Below are positions 46,116 to 57,077 of a stretch of DNA of 64,000 nucleotides, piece after piece (position 1 is the first letter of the stretch; every line of letters begins with the position of its first letter). The translations under genes and the position numbers were made by a program. The notes under the pieces are model-generated. The model searched no databases and had not been told where the DNA came from. It was given only the letters and a program-made list of their open reading frames with translations. Where the stretch lies: NCBI RefSeq assembly GCF_003660445.1, contig NZ_QZVQ01000002.1, forward strand, positions 186,001 through 250,000, read 5' to 3'. Source of the DNA: Croceibacterium ferulae. Its GTDB lineage: Bacteria; Pseudomonadota; Alphaproteobacteria; Sphingomonadales; Sphingomonadaceae.

Positions 46116-47393
46116 ATGCACGATTTGCGCCTGATCCGCGACGACCCGCAATCCTTCGATGCCGGCCTCGCCCGCCGCGGCGTGGAGCCTGCCAGCGCCC
46201 GCATCCTGTCCCTCGACGAGCAGCGCCGCGCCGCCGCCACGTCCGCGCAGGAGGCACTGGCCCGCCGCAACGAGGCTTCCAAGGCGATCGGCCAGGCCAT
46301 GGGCAAGGGCGACACCGCCACGGCCGAGGCACTGAAGGCCGAGGTCGCCGCGCTGAAGACCGACCTGCCCGCACTGGAACAGGCGGAGCGGGATGCGGCG
46401 ACAGAGCTCGACGGCATGCTGGCGGCCCTGCCCAACATCCCCGCCGACGATGTGCCCGAAGGCGATGACGAGGGCGGCAATGTCGAGGTCGCCCGCTGGG
46501 GCAGCCCGCGAGATTTTGCCTTCCAGCCGAACGAACATGCCGACCTCGGCCCCGCGCTGGGCCTGGACTTCGAGACCGGCGCGGCCATGTCCGGCGCGCG
46601 CTTCACCTTCCTGCGCGGGCAAATGGCGCGACTCAGCCGGGCGCTGGGGCAGTTCATGCTGGACCACCAGACGGCGCAGCGCGGCTACACCGAGTGCGTC
46701 GTGCCGCTGCTGGTGCGGGACGAGGCGGTGTACGGCACCGGGCAGCTGCCCAAGTTCGCGGAGGATCTGTTCCGCACCACTGACGGCCGCTGGCTGATCC
46801 CCACCGCGGAGGTCAGCCTGACCAATTCGGTGCGCGAACAGATCATCGCCGACCTCTCCCAGCCGATCCGCCTGACCGCCCTGACCCCCTGCTTCCGCTC
46901 CGAAGCCGGTGCCGCGGGCCGTGACACGCGCGGCTATATCCGCCAGCACCAGTTCGAGAAGGTGGAGCTTGTCAGCATCTGCCGGACGGAGGATCACGCG
47001 GCGGAGCACGCCCATATGGTCGCCAGCGCGGAAGGCGTGCTGGAAGCGCTGGAGCTGCCATACCGCCGCATGCTGCTCTGCGCCGGGGACATGGGCGCGA
47101 CCGCGAAGCGGACCTTCGACCTGGAGGTGTGGCTGCCCGGACAGGGCGCCTATCGCGAGATCAGCTCCATCAGCTGGTGCGGCGATTACCAGGCGCGGCG
47201 GATGAATGCGCGCTACCGGCCTGAAGGTCAGAAGGGCACCGCCTTCGCGCACACCCTGAACGGATCGGGTCTCGCCGTCGGTCGCACGCTGGTGGCTGTG
47301 CTGGAGAACGGCCAACAGGCGGATGGCTCTGTCATCATCCCGGCGGCCCTGCGCCCTTATATGGGCGGCATCGAAGCCCTGGAGCCTGCCTGA
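46116..47393 (+). CDS. serS: Seryl-tRNA synthetase
   Basis: A 425-residue class II synthetase. Residues 1-110 are the long tRNA-binding coiled coil; the catalytic domain has motif 2 ([25 protein letters not shown]) and motif 3 ([18 protein letters not shown]). It charges tRNA-Ser. The start at 46116 matches the family; longer upstream frames are part of the bcsZ shadow. The surE gene follows 1 base after the stop. Confidence 0.97.
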   Translation: MHDLRLIRDDPQSFDAGLARRGVEPASARILSLDEQRRAAATSAQEALARRNEASKAIGQAMGKGDTATAEALKAEVAALKTDLPALEQAERDAATELDGMLAALPNIPADDVPEGDDEGGNVEVARWGSPRDFAFQPNEHADLGPALGLDFETGAAMSGARFTFLRGQMARLSRALGQFMLDHQTAQRGYTECVVPLLVRDEAVYGTGQLPKFAEDLFRTTDGRWLIPTAEVSLTNSVREQIIADLSQPIRLTALTPCFRSEAGAAGRDTRGYIRQHQFEKVELVSICRTEDHAAEHAHMVASAEGVLEALELPYRRMLLCAGDMGATAKRTFDLEVWLPGQGAYREISSISWCGDYQARRMNARYRPEGQKGTAFAHTLNGSGLAVGRTLVAVLENGQQADGSVIIPAALRPYMGGIEALEPA

Positions 47394-47394
47394 C

Positions 47395-48150
47395 ATGCGC
47401 ATCCTGCTGACCAATGATGACGGCATCCATGCCCCCGGCCTGCACCTGCTGGAGCAGGTCGCCGCCACCCTGTCGGACGATGTGTGGGTCTGCGCCCCGG
47501 CACTGGAACAGTCGGGCACCGGCCATTCGCTGACGCTGCACATGCCGGTCCGCCTGCACGAGCATGGTCATCAACGCTTCTCGGTCGGCGGGACGCCCAC
47601 CGACTCGATCAACCTTGCCTTGCGCAAGCTGTTCACGGACCGAAAGCCTGACCTCGTCATTTCCGGCATCAATCATGGCGAGAACCTGGCGGACGACATC
47701 ACCTATTCCGGCACGATCAATGCGGCGATGGAAGCGGCGCTGGCCGGCATCCCGGCCATTGCGATGAGCCAGGCGCTGCGCAATGCTGGCCATGGCTTCG
47801 CCGCGGCGGAAGGCTGGGCCGCGAAGGTGATCGGCCCGCTGACCCGCTTCGCCATGGCCAAGCGCACGCTGGTCAACGTCAACTTCCCTGCCCTGCCCGC
47901 CGCCGATGTGCGCGGGGTGAAGGTGGCGCGGCAAGGCTTCCACGATTACGCGCGCGGGTCGCTGGTCGAAGGGACCGATCCGCGCGGGCGACCCTATTTC
48001 TGGTTCGGGCTGGAGGATGTGGAGCACACGCTGGACCATGGCACCGATCTGGAAGCGGTGAATGACGGGTTCGTCTCGGTCACTCCGCTGCAGGTCGACC
48101 TGACCGATCATGCGGCGATGGGCCGTCTGGCGGAGGCGCTGGACGGCTAG
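47395..48150 (+). CDS. surE: 5'/3'-nucleotidase SurE
   Basis: A 251-residue phosphatase with the SurE signature: LLTNDDG (metal-binding D8 and D9), PALEQSGTGHS and SGINHGEN. It dephosphorylates nucleoside monophosphates and may trim polyphosphate. Often next to serS in alphaproteobacteria, as here. The K+ channel gene starts 2 bases later. Confidence 0.94.
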   Translation: MRILLTNDDGIHAPGLHLLEQVAATLSDDVWVCAPALEQSGTGHSLTLHMPVRLHEHGHQRFSVGGTPTDSINLALRKLFTDRKPDLVISGINHGENLADDITYSGTINAAMEAALAGIPAIAMSQALRNAGHGFAAAEGWAAKVIGPLTRFAMAKRTLVNVNFPALPAADVRGVKVARQGFHDYARGSLVEGTDPRGRPYFWFGLEDVEHTLDHGTDLEAVNDGFVSVTPLQVDLTDHAAMGRLAEALDG

Positions 48151-48152
48151 CG

Positions 48153-49214
48153 ATGAAGCCGGCCAGGAGCCATGTGCAGCGCATCCGCGCCCGCCGCTTC
48201 ATCCCGCTGAAGCGCGCGTTGCGGGTACCGGTATGGGCCGATATCGGCCTACGGGTGGGCGGCGCGATGGTGCTGGTCTTCCTGGTGGTGCTGATCCACT
48301 GGTTCGACCGGGACGGACTGGTCGACAATTATGACGGGCACATCACCTTCCTGGATGTTGTCTATTTCACGATGATCTCCATCACCACGACCGGCTTTGG
48401 CGACATCGCGCCGGTCAGCCCGCAATCGCGGCTGGTGGAGGCGGTGCTGGTGACGCCGATCCGCTTCGCCGTGATCTTCATCTTCGTGGGCGCGGCCTAC
48501 AATTTCGTCATCAAGCGCAGCTGGGAAAAATTCCGCATGAACCGCATCCAGAACCAGCTGACCAACCATTACGTCGTGCTCGGCTTCGGCGTTTCCGGCG
48601 CCGAGTCGGTGGCGGAGCTGGTCGCTCGCGGCACCGATCCGCGCTGCATCGTGGTCATGGACATGGACCGCGAACGGCTGGCCCAGGCGGAGGAGATGGG
48701 CTGCAACGTGATCGAGGCGGACGCCACCCGCGACGAGCACCTGATGGCAGTGCGGATCGCAGAGGCGCAGACGGTGCTGGTATCCGCGGGGCGGGATGAT
48801 TCCTCTATCCTGATCGTGCTGACCGTCCGCCATCTGGCGCCCAAGGTGCCGATCAGCGTGGTGGTGCGCGCGGAAGACAATGAATTGCTGGCGCGGCAGG
48901 CAGGGGCCAACAACGTCATCAACCCGGTCCGATTCACCGGGCTGCTGCTGGCCGGCAGCGCGCAAGGGGCGCATGTCGCCGACTATCTGATGGACCTGGC
49001 CAGCGTGGGCGGGCGCGTGCAGCTGGTGGAACGGCCCGTGCTGGCTGACGAGATCGGCCGGCCGATGAACGAGCTGGCGACCGGCGGCTATGCGCTGCGC
49101 ATCTACCGGCAGGAGCAGGCGATCGGTTTCTGGGAATGTGCCAATGGCGTGTTCCAGGCCGGCGACGTCGTGGTCGAGATCCGCCCCAACGACCCCGCAG
49201 GCACGGATCAGTAA
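48153..49214 (+). CDS. Two-helix potassium channel with RCK/TrkA domains
   Basis: A 353-residue channel. An N-terminal helix (about 33-50), the pore loop TTTGFGDIAP and a second helix (about 93-115) are followed by an RCK (TrkA-N) domain with GFGVSGAESVAEL and a TrkA-C like end. It is the Kch/MthK class, a ligand-gated K+ channel. Its start is 2 bases after surE, so serS-surE-channel is one transcription unit. Confidence 0.9.
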   Translation: MKPARSHVQRIRARRFIPLKRALRVPVWADIGLRVGGAMVLVFLVVLIHWFDRDGLVDNYDGHITFLDVVYFTMISITTTGFGDIAPVSPQSRLVEAVLVTPIRFAVIFIFVGAAYNFVIKRSWEKFRMNRIQNQLTNHYVVLGFGVSGAESVAELVARGTDPRCIVVMDMDRERLAQAEEMGCNVIEADATRDEHLMAVRIAEAQTVLVSAGRDDSSILIVLTVRHLAPKVPISVVVRAEDNELLARQAGANNVINPVRFTGLLLAGSAQGAHVADYLMDLASVGGRVQLVERPVLADEIGRPMNELATGGYALRIYRQEQAIGFWECANGVFQAGDVVVEIRPNDPAGTDQ

Positions 49215-49218
49215 GCCG

Positions 49219-49650
49219 TCAGTCCAGCCAGCAATGGATCGCGCCCATCAGCACGGTGCCGATGGTGAGATAACCCGCATCGATCGCGAACAGCTTGCCG
49301 GGCCGCATCTGCAACAGATACATGATACCGATGGCCGGCGTCAGCAGCATGGCCCCGTAACCGAAGGCGATCATCATCTTCGCCCGGTCCGACGGGCCGG
49401 TCATGGCATATTGGTGCCCCAGCGTCAGGGATATCAGCAGCTCGAACGCGAAGACCAGCAGCATGACCAGCCAGGTGGGATTGCGGCGCATCGGCCGGCC
49501 ACCCAGCGTATTGGCGCGGTTCGCCATCTCGTCCGAAATGCCTGTCAGCCGGCCCCATGCCCCGCCCAGCAGCACAGTGTACCACAGCACGCCCAGCCCG
49601 AAGAAAGCGGCGGCGCCCAGAAACACCGCGGTGAAGTTCACATTGCCCAT
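49219..49650 (-). CDS. DUF1761 membrane protein
   Basis: A 143-residue integral membrane protein with four hydrophobic segments, typical of DUF1761: FLGAAAFFGLGVLWYTVLLGGAW near the N-terminus. The function is unknown. Convergent with the K+ channel gene, only 4 bases apart. The start ATG at 49650 has no strong ribosome binding site. Confidence 0.8.
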   Translation of the reverse strand: MGNVNFTAVFLGAAAFFGLGVLWYTVLLGGAWGRLTGISDEMANRANTLGGRPMRRNPTWLVMLLVFAFELLISLTLGHQYAMTGPSDRAKMMIAFGYGAMLLTPAIGIMYLLQMRPGKLFAIDAGYLTIGTVLMGAIHCWLD

Positions 49651-49699
49651 GCCGATCGGCTAGCGCAGATCGGCCCGGCGCGCCATGCGCAATGGCCGG

Positions 49700-50623
49700 C
49701 TACAGCCAGCCTTTCGCGCGGTACCAGGCGGCGGTCGCCGCCAGCCCGTCTCCGGTGGCGATCTCCGGCCGCCAGAGATCCGCTGGCGGCGCCTTTTCCG
49801 GCCGGCACACCCAATCCGGATGGGTCATGTAGCCGACCCGGTCCGCCGTCAGCTTCGCCCCCGTGCCCCGCACCATGCCGTCAAGCCGGGCGGCCAGCAG
49901 CAGGGCGGCGCGCGGCAGATGCGGCACGCGCACCCGCCGGCCAACAGCGGCCCCGATCGCCTGCGCCATTTCCCGGTGGCTCCATCCGCCGGCGCGGCCA
50001 TCATCCGGTTCGAACAAACGCTGCGACACGTCGGGACTGGCGGGCACCAACGCCAGCAGCACTCGGGCCAGGTCCATCACATGGATCATGGAGGCGCGCC
50101 CTGCCGGCGGCATCGGTATCACGCCCCAGCGGGCAGCCTTGAACAGCTCCAGCATCTCCCGGTCACGCGGGCCGTAAATCGCCGGCGGACGCACGATCGT
50201 CCAGTCAAGCCCGCTGACCTGCACCAGTTCCTCCGCATGGAACTTCGACCGGCCATAGGCGGACAGGGCCGGCTCCCGCGCGGACAGGCTGGACACGAAG
50301 ACGAAGCGCGACACGCCGCCGGCCTGCGCGGCATGGACCAGCGCCTCCGTCCCTTCGACATTGCCCTGGTGGAAGCGGGCCGGGTCGGGCGCGCTGACCA
50401 CCCCGGCCAGATGCAGCACCGCCTGCGTGCCCGCCACCAGCCGTTCCAGCGCGGCGGTGTCGGCCAGGTCGCCTCGGATCCAGGTCACGCCGGCCCGCGG
50501 CGGCTGTTCGGACCGGGCCAGCGCCCGCACCGAGATGCCGCGCCCAATGGCGAGTTCGATCAGCGCGCTGCCGACGAAACCGGTCCCCCCGGTCAGGGCC
50601 AGCGGCGGCGTAGCTTCGTTCAC
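49700..50623 (-). CDS. NAD-dependent epimerase/dehydratase (extended SDR)
   Basis: A 307-residue Rossmann protein: GGTGFVG binds NAD(P), and Y-x-x-x-K is YGRSK (about 148-152), preceded by VSSLS. It resembles NDUFA9-like and complex I-associated atypical SDRs, or a sugar-nucleotide epimerase; the substrate is unknown. Its GTG start overlaps the proB stop (GTGA), so the two are coupled. Confidence 0.85.
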   Translation of the reverse strand: MNEATPPLALTGGTGFVGSALIELAIGRGISVRALARSEQPPRAGVTWIRGDLADTAALERLVAGTQAVLHLAGVVSAPDPARFHQGNVEGTEALVHAAQAGGVSRFVFVSSLSAREPALSAYGRSKFHAEELVQVSGLDWTIVRPPAIYGPRDREMLELFKAARWGVIPMPPAGRASMIHVMDLARVLLALVPASPDVSQRLFEPDDGRAGGWSHREMAQAIGAAVGRRVRVPHLPRAALLLAARLDGMVRGTGAKLTADRVGYMTHPDWVCRPEKAPPADLWRPEIATGDGLAATAAWYRAKGWL

Positions 50624-51753
50624 AGCACGACCAGCTGATCGCGGTGGATCACCGCGGATCGAGGTGAATAGCCGAGCAGGTCTTCGTGATCTTCGCTGCG
50701 ATGGCCCATGATCCGCTCCACCTCCGCGCTGGAATATTCGGCCAGGCCCTGCGCCAGCTGGAGTCCGTTCTCGTCGCGCACACCCACCGGATCGCCGCGA
50801 CGGAACGCGCCTTCGACCGCGCGGATGCCGCTCGCCAGCAGGCTGTTGCCATGCTGCAGCGCTTCAGCGCATCCGCCGTCGACGACCACGACCCCCTTCA
50901 TCCGCTGCCGGCCGCCCAGCCACGCCTTGCGCCCGCTGTCCCGCCGCGTCGGCAGGAACAGCGTGCCGATGTCCTGCGAGATGGCTCGGGTCAGTGGCCG
51001 GGCGTGCTGGCCGTTGATGATGCCCAGCGTGATACCCGCACGGGTGGCGATCTTGGCGGCGATCAGCTTGCTGCTCATGCCGCCCGATCCCATGCCCGAT
51101 CCGCTGTCGCCACTGGCCATCGCCTGCACGGCCGGGGTAACGCCTTGGATCCTTGGCACAAGGCTGGCGCCCGGCTCCTTGGGGTTGCGATCATACAGGC
51201 CGTCCACGTCGGACAGCAGCATCACCACCTGCGCATTGGCCGCCTGCGCCACGCGCGCGGCCAGCCGGTCATTATCGCCGAAGCGGATCTCCTGCGTGGC
51301 GACCGAATCGTTCTCGTTGATCACCGGCACCGCGCCCGCCTTCAGCAGGCGGCCCAGCGTGGCCGAAGCGTTGAGATAGCGGCGGCGATCCTCCAGATCC
51401 TCCACCGTCAGCAGCAGCTGCGCCGCCACCAGGCCATGCTCGGCCAGCAATTGCGACCACAGGCCGGCCAGCGCGATCTGCCCCACCGCGGCGCTGGCCT
51501 GCGCATCGGCCAGGCTGCCGCGCCCGCCATGCGGCAGGCCCAGCTTGGCTGCACCCAGCGCCACCGCCCCCGATCCGACCAGGATGATCTGCTGGCCACG
51601 CTTCCGGGCGGCGGCGATTTCCGCCACCAGCCCGGCCATCCACTCCGACTGGGGCACACCGCCTTCGCCGAACAGCAGGGCAGAGCCCACTTTCAACACC
51701 AGGCGCTGCACGATTTGCGGATCGGCGAGGTCGGATATGGAAGTAATGGTCAT
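50620..51753 (-). CDS. proB: Glutamate 5-kinase
   Basis: A 377-residue enzyme that phosphorylates glutamate in proline synthesis. An amino acid kinase domain (VLKVGSALL, ILVGSGAVALG, NENDSVA, DGLYDRNP) is followed by a C-terminal PUA domain (about 290-360). The pathway's last gene, proC, is at 55613; proA is not in the window. obgE is upstream, with a G11 tract in between. Confidence 0.95.
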   Translation of the reverse strand: MTITSISDLADPQIVQRLVLKVGSALLFGEGGVPQSEWMAGLVAEIAAARKRGQQIILVGSGAVALGAAKLGLPHGGRGSLADAQASAAVGQIALAGLWSQLLAEHGLVAAQLLLTVEDLEDRRRYLNASATLGRLLKAGAVPVINENDSVATQEIRFGDNDRLAARVAQAANAQVVMLLSDVDGLYDRNPKEPGASLVPRIQGVTPAVQAMASGDSGSGMGSGGMSSKLIAAKIATRAGITLGIINGQHARPLTRAISQDIGTLFLPTRRDSGRKAWLGGRQRMKGVVVVDGGCAEALQHGNSLLASGIRAVEGAFRRGDPVGVRDENGLQLAQGLAEYSSAEVERIMGHRSEDHEDLLGYSPRSAVIHRDQLVVL

Positions 51754-51791
51754 GCCTGCAGCGTCTAGCGGCCCGCACCGGCAGGAAACAA

Positions 51792-51802
51792 GGGGGGGGG
51801 GG
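51792..51802. repeat. G11 homopolymer between obgE and proB
   Basis: Eleven consecutive G on the given strand, one base after the obgE stop codon, so it does not change a protein. It is the longest single-base run noticed in the window. Confidence 0.8.
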
Positions 51803-51803
51803 C

Positions 51804-52949
<1,146 letters not shown>

Positions 52950-52976
52950 TCATGATCGCGAGCCGGCGGGTGACAC

Positions 52977-53052
<76 letters not shown>

Positions 53053-53178
53053 GTTCAGTGTCAGCCCCGTCATCGGCCCAGCCGGCAACGCGGAGCGCGC
53101 GCCTTAGCGGCAATCGCCGGCGGTTGGAAGGGCTTTGTGAGCCACCTTCAGCCGCCGGCGAAGCTGTGCCTCAGCCGA

Positions 53179-54066
53179 TCAACTGCCCTGAACGCCGCTG
53201 GCCACCGGCTGGACAATCGGGGTCTCCTGGGTTGCAGGCACCGCGATCAGCGGGATGGTGGCGCCGGTCTGCGGATCGGTCACCTCCCCGACCAGGGTCG
53301 CTTCGGATCCTTCCGTCGGACCGGCCGCGATGCTGCTTTGTCCCGCGCCGTGTACCGCGACATAGCCCGGCTGGGAGGCACCGTAGAGCGCGCCATACTT
53401 CGCGTCCCAAGCGGCCGAGTCGGCCAGGTAACGTTCGTACTCCTCGAAGAACCGGGCGAACACACCTTCGAATCGGGCCAGACCGGTGGCGGAGAACGCC
53501 ATCGGGTCACTCGGCGGATTCGCGATTGCGTCATTCGAAAGCGCCAGCGCCTCGTTGCAGAAGCTGGCACGGGCGCCGGGGCTGGCGAAGTAGTTGTAGA
53601 CCGCCGTCATGTACAACTCACGCGCCTGGATCGCTTTCCGTCGATCGCCCTGCTCCTGCCGGAACCGGCGCTCGATCGTGGCATTGGCGATATCCAGCTT
53701 GGGGTCGGCTGCGCGCAGAAACGCACCATAGGCTTCCGTGATCGGCGCCTGCGATGCTTCGGAACAGTTCAGCGCGGCCACGTTCCAGGCGGAACGGAAG
53801 TGCCACAATGTGTCATGCTCCCCCAGATCGGTGTTCACGGTGACGCGGCGACCATCGGGGCCGCGCGCAGGCACCGCCATGAGATACGGCGCACCTGCGG
53901 GTGGTACAGGCCGGTAAGGCACTGCCTCCACGACCGGCGGGGGCGGCGGGGGTGGCGGTGGGGGCGGCGGCGGTGCCTTGGCGCACGCTGCCAGCAGGCC
54001 GATGGAGGTGGTAACAAGGGTAGCCTTCAGCGCCTTGCCCAACCAGGCCGGCAAAGTGGAATGCAT
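53179..54066 (-). CDS. Proline-rich lipoprotein, unknown function
   Basis: A 295-residue lipoprotein (lipobox LLAAC). A run of 13 prolines follows, then [12 protein letters not shown] and a globular region with [18 protein letters not shown] and [17 protein letters not shown]. The pattern, with a poly-Pro spacer that could span the periplasm or cell wall layer, occurs in sphingomonad hypothetical proteins, but I know no named function. The start MHSTLPAW has AGGGA upstream; an earlier ATG would add 38 residues and hide the signal. Confidence 0.65.
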   Translation of the reverse strand: MHSTLPAWLGKALKATLVTTSIGLLAACAKAPPPPPPPPPPPPPVVEAVPYRPVPPAGAPYLMAVPARGPDGRRVTVNTDLGEHDTLWHFRSAWNVAALNCSEASQAPITEAYGAFLRAADPKLDIANATIERRFRQEQGDRRKAIQARELYMTAVYNYFASPGARASFCNEALALSNDAIANPPSDPMAFSATGLARFEGVFARFFEEYERYLADSAAWDAKYGALYGASQPGYVAVHGAGQSSIAAGPTEGSEATLVGEVTDPQTGATIPLIAVPATQETPIVQPVASGVQGS

Positions 54067-54253
54067 GTGAAAATCGTCCCTGATGTAACGGAGCCACCCT
54101 GCCGGTCGCACCGCCTTGCGGCATGTCGAGGACTGATGGTGTAACGCCTTCACAGCACAAAGAAAATGCCCGGAATGCACTGTGGCAATCCGGGCAGGAT
54201 CAATCGATTTCCCGCAGCGCCGTCGAGTGCCGGCGCCGCTGGTCAGGTCATGC

Positions 54254-55036
54254 TCAGTCGCGCTGGACGCCCATGAAGCGCAGCAGGAACAGGAACATGT
54301 TGATGAAGTCCAGATACAGGCTCAGCGCGCCCATGATCACCATCTTGCCCAGCGGGAAAGCCGCCGCGACGCCCGGATTGGTCACCTTCATGCGCTGCAC
54401 CTGCAGGTACTCCGTCTTCAGCCGCTGCGTGTCGTAGGCGGTCAGACCGGCGAAGATCAGCACGCCGATGAAGCTGACTGCCCACATCAGGGCTTCGGAC
54501 TGCAGGAACATGTTGATCAGGCTGGCGATGATCAGGCCGATCACGCCCATGATCAGGAAGCTGCCCATGCCGGACAGATCCTTCTGGGTGGTGTAGCCGA
54601 ACAGGCTGAGGCCCGCGAAGGCACCGGCCGTGGCGAAGAACGTCGAAGCGACGGATGCGCCGGTATAGACCAGGAAGATGGTCGACAGCGACAGGCCCAT
54701 CAGGAAGGCGAAGCCCCAGAACAGCAGCTGCAGCGTGCCGGTGCTGAACTTCTTGGCGCCGAAGCTCATCGCGAACACGATCGCCAGCGGCGACAGCGCC
54801 ACCAGCCACATCATCGGGCCGCTGGCAAAGCTGTAGGCCAGCCCCGACCGGGCGGTCAGCAGCGCGACCACGCCGGTCAGCAGCACGCCAGATGCCATGT
54901 AGTTGTAGATGGAAAGCATGTGCTTGCGCAGGCCCGCATCGTTGACCGTGCGGACCTCGCCAGCCTGGCTCGGCGACGCACCGAATGCCGGGCGGCCGAA
55001 GCCCTGCCTGCCACGGGAGTCGTTCCAGTCTGCCAT
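54254..55036 (-). CDS. Bax inhibitor-1/YccA family membrane protein
   Basis: A 260-residue integral membrane protein with seven hydrophobic segments after a 45-residue hydrophilic start, with the BI-1 features GYTTQKDLSGMGSFLIMG and a final FINMFLFLLRF helix. Proteins of this family are proposed Ca2+ channels or modulators of membrane proteases. The start MADWND has AGGA 6 bases upstream. Divergent from the 116-residue gene. Confidence 0.88.
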   Translation of the reverse strand: MADWNDSRGRQGFGRPAFGASPSQAGEVRTVNDAGLRKHMLSIYNYMASGVLLTGVVALLTARSGLAYSFASGPMMWLVALSPLAIVFAMSFGAKKFSTGTLQLLFWGFAFLMGLSLSTIFLVYTGASVASTFFATAGAFAGLSLFGYTTQKDLSGMGSFLIMGVIGLIIASLINMFLQSEALMWAVSFIGVLIFAGLTAYDTQRLKTEYLQVQRMKVTNPGVAAAFPLGKMVIMGALSLYLDFINMFLFLLRFMGVQRD

Positions 55037-55254
55037 TGTAATCCTGTCTCCGTATATGGCGGCCAACAATCGGGGCCGCTCGCTGAAGTGCAATATCATC
55101 CTTCGGCGGGGCGCTTTCAAGGAAAACCGGACCGGCGGCGGATACGGCCAAATTCAGCAATCCTTTGATACGTATCACGCCGGGCCGATCTTCGGGAACT
55201 CGGCCGCCGGGCGTTCCGTTTCGCCGGCTCTGCCTGCAGAACGGAAGACTCCCC

Positions 55255-55605
55255 ATGGATCATCGCAGAATTGGCCTCGGCCTCGGCATCTTCTCCATCG
55301 GGCTCGGCCTGGGCGAGCTGTTCGCCAGCCGCCACATCACACGCGCACTCGATGCCGAAGGGCACGAGACCTTGGTCAAGGCATTCGGCGCGCGCGAATT
55401 GCTGGCGGGCGCCGGCCTGCTGGCCGCACCCACCGCGCCAATCAATGCCTGGGCGCGCGCGGCCGGCGACGTGATGGACATCGCCGCCGCCGGTGCCGCG
55501 GTGCGCAACAGCCCACGCAACAGCATCGCCTGGGGCGCCCTCGCTTTCGTGGTCGGCGCGCTGGTCCTTGATACGCTGACCGCCCGCGAATTCGCGAAGC
55601 GGTAA
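55255..55605 (+). CDS. Small membrane protein, uncharacterised
   Basis: A 116-residue protein with three or four hydrophobic helices (GLGLGIFSIGLGLGELFA, ARELLAGAGLLAAP, IAWGALAFVVGALVLDTL). The same unit often forms the N-terminal half of sphingomonad proteins with a cyclase/dehydrase domain, which is absent here. Function unknown. Convergent with proC, 7 bases apart. Confidence 0.6.
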   Translation: MDHRRIGLGLGIFSIGLGLGELFASRHITRALDAEGHETLVKAFGARELLAGAGLLAAPTAPINAWARAAGDVMDIAAAGAAVRNSPRNSIAWGALAFVVGALVLDTLTAREFAKR

Positions 55606-55612
55606 GGTCCGG

Positions 55613-56410
55613 TCAGGCGCCGCGCGCCTCGGCCGCCATTTCGGCGCTGCGATCGCGCGCGGCGCGCAGGCAATCCAGCACCAGCGCGTTGATCGCGCCG
55701 TCTTTGTCCAGCACATTCAGGCCGGCGCGGGTCACGCCCCCTGGGCTGGCGACGCGATCCGCCAGCACGCCCGGATCGTCCGGGCTTGCCGCGGCCAGCG
55801 CCGAGGCGCCTTCCGCCATCGCCACCGCCAGCCGGGCGGCCTTGTCAGGCGCCATGCCCAGTTCGCGAGCGGCAGCAGCCAACGCCTCGATATAGCGGTA
55901 GACAAAGGCCGGCCCGGAACCCGCCAGGGCGGTGACCAAGTCGAAATCCTCTTCGCCGAACCATTCGGGCGTGCCCAGCGGCTGCATCAGCGCGAACACC
56001 GCATCGCGGGCAGCCTCGTTCAGCCCGTCCGCCGCCAAGGCGACGGGGCTCTTGCCCAGCGCCACCGCCAGGTTCGGCATGACCCGCACCAGCCCTGCTG
56101 CATCGGCGAAACGCCGGCGCAGGCTGGCCAGTTCGACACCGGCGAGCAGCGACAGCACGATCGTGCCCGTCCCGGCAAGCGGAGCGAGCGTGGGCGCCGC
56201 TCCGTCCAGACCCTGCGGCTTGATCCCCAGCAGAATCGCGTCGAAGCGCTCACCCGTGGGCAGTTCGGCCAGATGCCGGACGCCGGCCGGCAGGTTGGTC
56301 GCCCGCGGGTCGACCACGGTGAAGCTGCCGGCGGACATTCCGCCAGCCAGCCAGCCGCGCAGCATGGCGCCGGCCATGTTGCCGCAACCCACCAGCAGGA
56401 TGTTCTGCAT
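55613..56410 (-). CDS. proC: Pyrroline-5-carboxylate reductase
   Basis: A 265-residue enzyme that makes proline from pyrroline-5-carboxylate with NAD(P)H. The Rossmann start LLVGCGNMAGAM and the C-terminal SPGGVTRAGL signature are present. The ATG at 56410 has GAGG upstream. It follows ybjN by 7 bases on the same strand. Confidence 0.95.
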   Translation of the reverse strand: MQNILLVGCGNMAGAMLRGWLAGGMSAGSFTVVDPRATNLPAGVRHLAELPTGERFDAILLGIKPQGLDGAAPTLAPLAGTGTIVLSLLAGVELASLRRRFADAAGLVRVMPNLAVALGKSPVALAADGLNEAARDAVFALMQPLGTPEWFGEEDFDLVTALAGSGPAFVYRYIEALAAAARELGMAPDKAARLAVAMAEGASALAAASPDDPGVLADRVASPGGVTRAGLNVLDKDGAINALVLDCLRAARDRSAEMAAEARGA

Positions 56411-56417
56411 ATTCACC

Positions 56418-56924
56418 TCAAGCCTCCCCTGCGGCATCGACCAGCGCCGCCTCCAGCGCCTCACGCGGGCGCTTGTCCCCCCACAGCACGAACTGGAACG
56501 CCGGGTAGAACCGGTCGCATTCGGCCACGGCGCTTTCGATCGCCTGGCTGGCCATGGCGATGCTCAGCAGCCCTTCGTCGCCCAGCATCAGGCCATGGCG
56601 GTACAGCAGCACGCCGCCATTGGACCACATCTCGAAATGACCCAGCCAGACCTGTTCGTTGATCAGCGTCAGCAATTCCTGCGCCGGGCGGCGCTTGGCG
56701 TCGGGCACACGCACTTCGGGCAGGCACAGGATCTGCAGCACGCGATCCTCCGCCCGCCAGACGCAGCGCAGCTGGTAGCTGGTCCAGCTCCCCTGGATCT
56801 CGCCGCTGATCTCGTCATCGCTCACCAGCTGGCAGGGCCAGCCATGCGCTTCGAACAGCTGGGCCAGCATCTCCACCGGCGCCGCATCGTCCGCGTCGTC
56901 CATCACTTCCCGCTCGGTATTCAT
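56418..56924 (-). CDS. YbjN domain protein
   Basis: A 168-residue protein with a YbjN fold (AQLFEAHGWPCQLVSDDEISG, then WLGHFEMWSNGGVLLYRHGLML), which resembles type III chaperone-like folds. YbjN proteins have been linked to sensory or stress phenotypes, but no biochemistry is established. Upstream partner of proC. Confidence 0.82.
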   Translation of the reverse strand: MNTEREVMDDADDAAPVEMLAQLFEAHGWPCQLVSDDEISGEIQGSWTSYQLRCVWRAEDRVLQILCLPEVRVPDAKRRPAQELLTLINEQVWLGHFEMWSNGGVLLYRHGLMLGDEGLLSIAMASQAIESAVAECDRFYPAFQFVLWGDKRPREALEAALVDAAGEA

Positions 56925-57019
56925 GCGGCCTGGTTCCGTTTCGTCATCATTGCCCTGCTGTGCCCGCTATGCCGGGGCGAAGGCAAACCGCAGGGGCAAG
57001 GCTGCGGGGCATAAGCGAT

Positions 57020-57035
57020 CTTGCCTGTTGGCAAG
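57020..57035 (-). terminator. Hairpin after the ftsZ/SPOR unit
   Basis: CTTGCC-TGTT-GGCAAG, perfect 6-bp arms, lies 43 bases past the stop of the SPOR gene. No T tract, so it may be only a stem. Confidence 0.35.
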
Positions 57036-57077
57036 GTGTGCACAATCCCGCCGGAAACAAGCGGCAGACCGCTTCCG

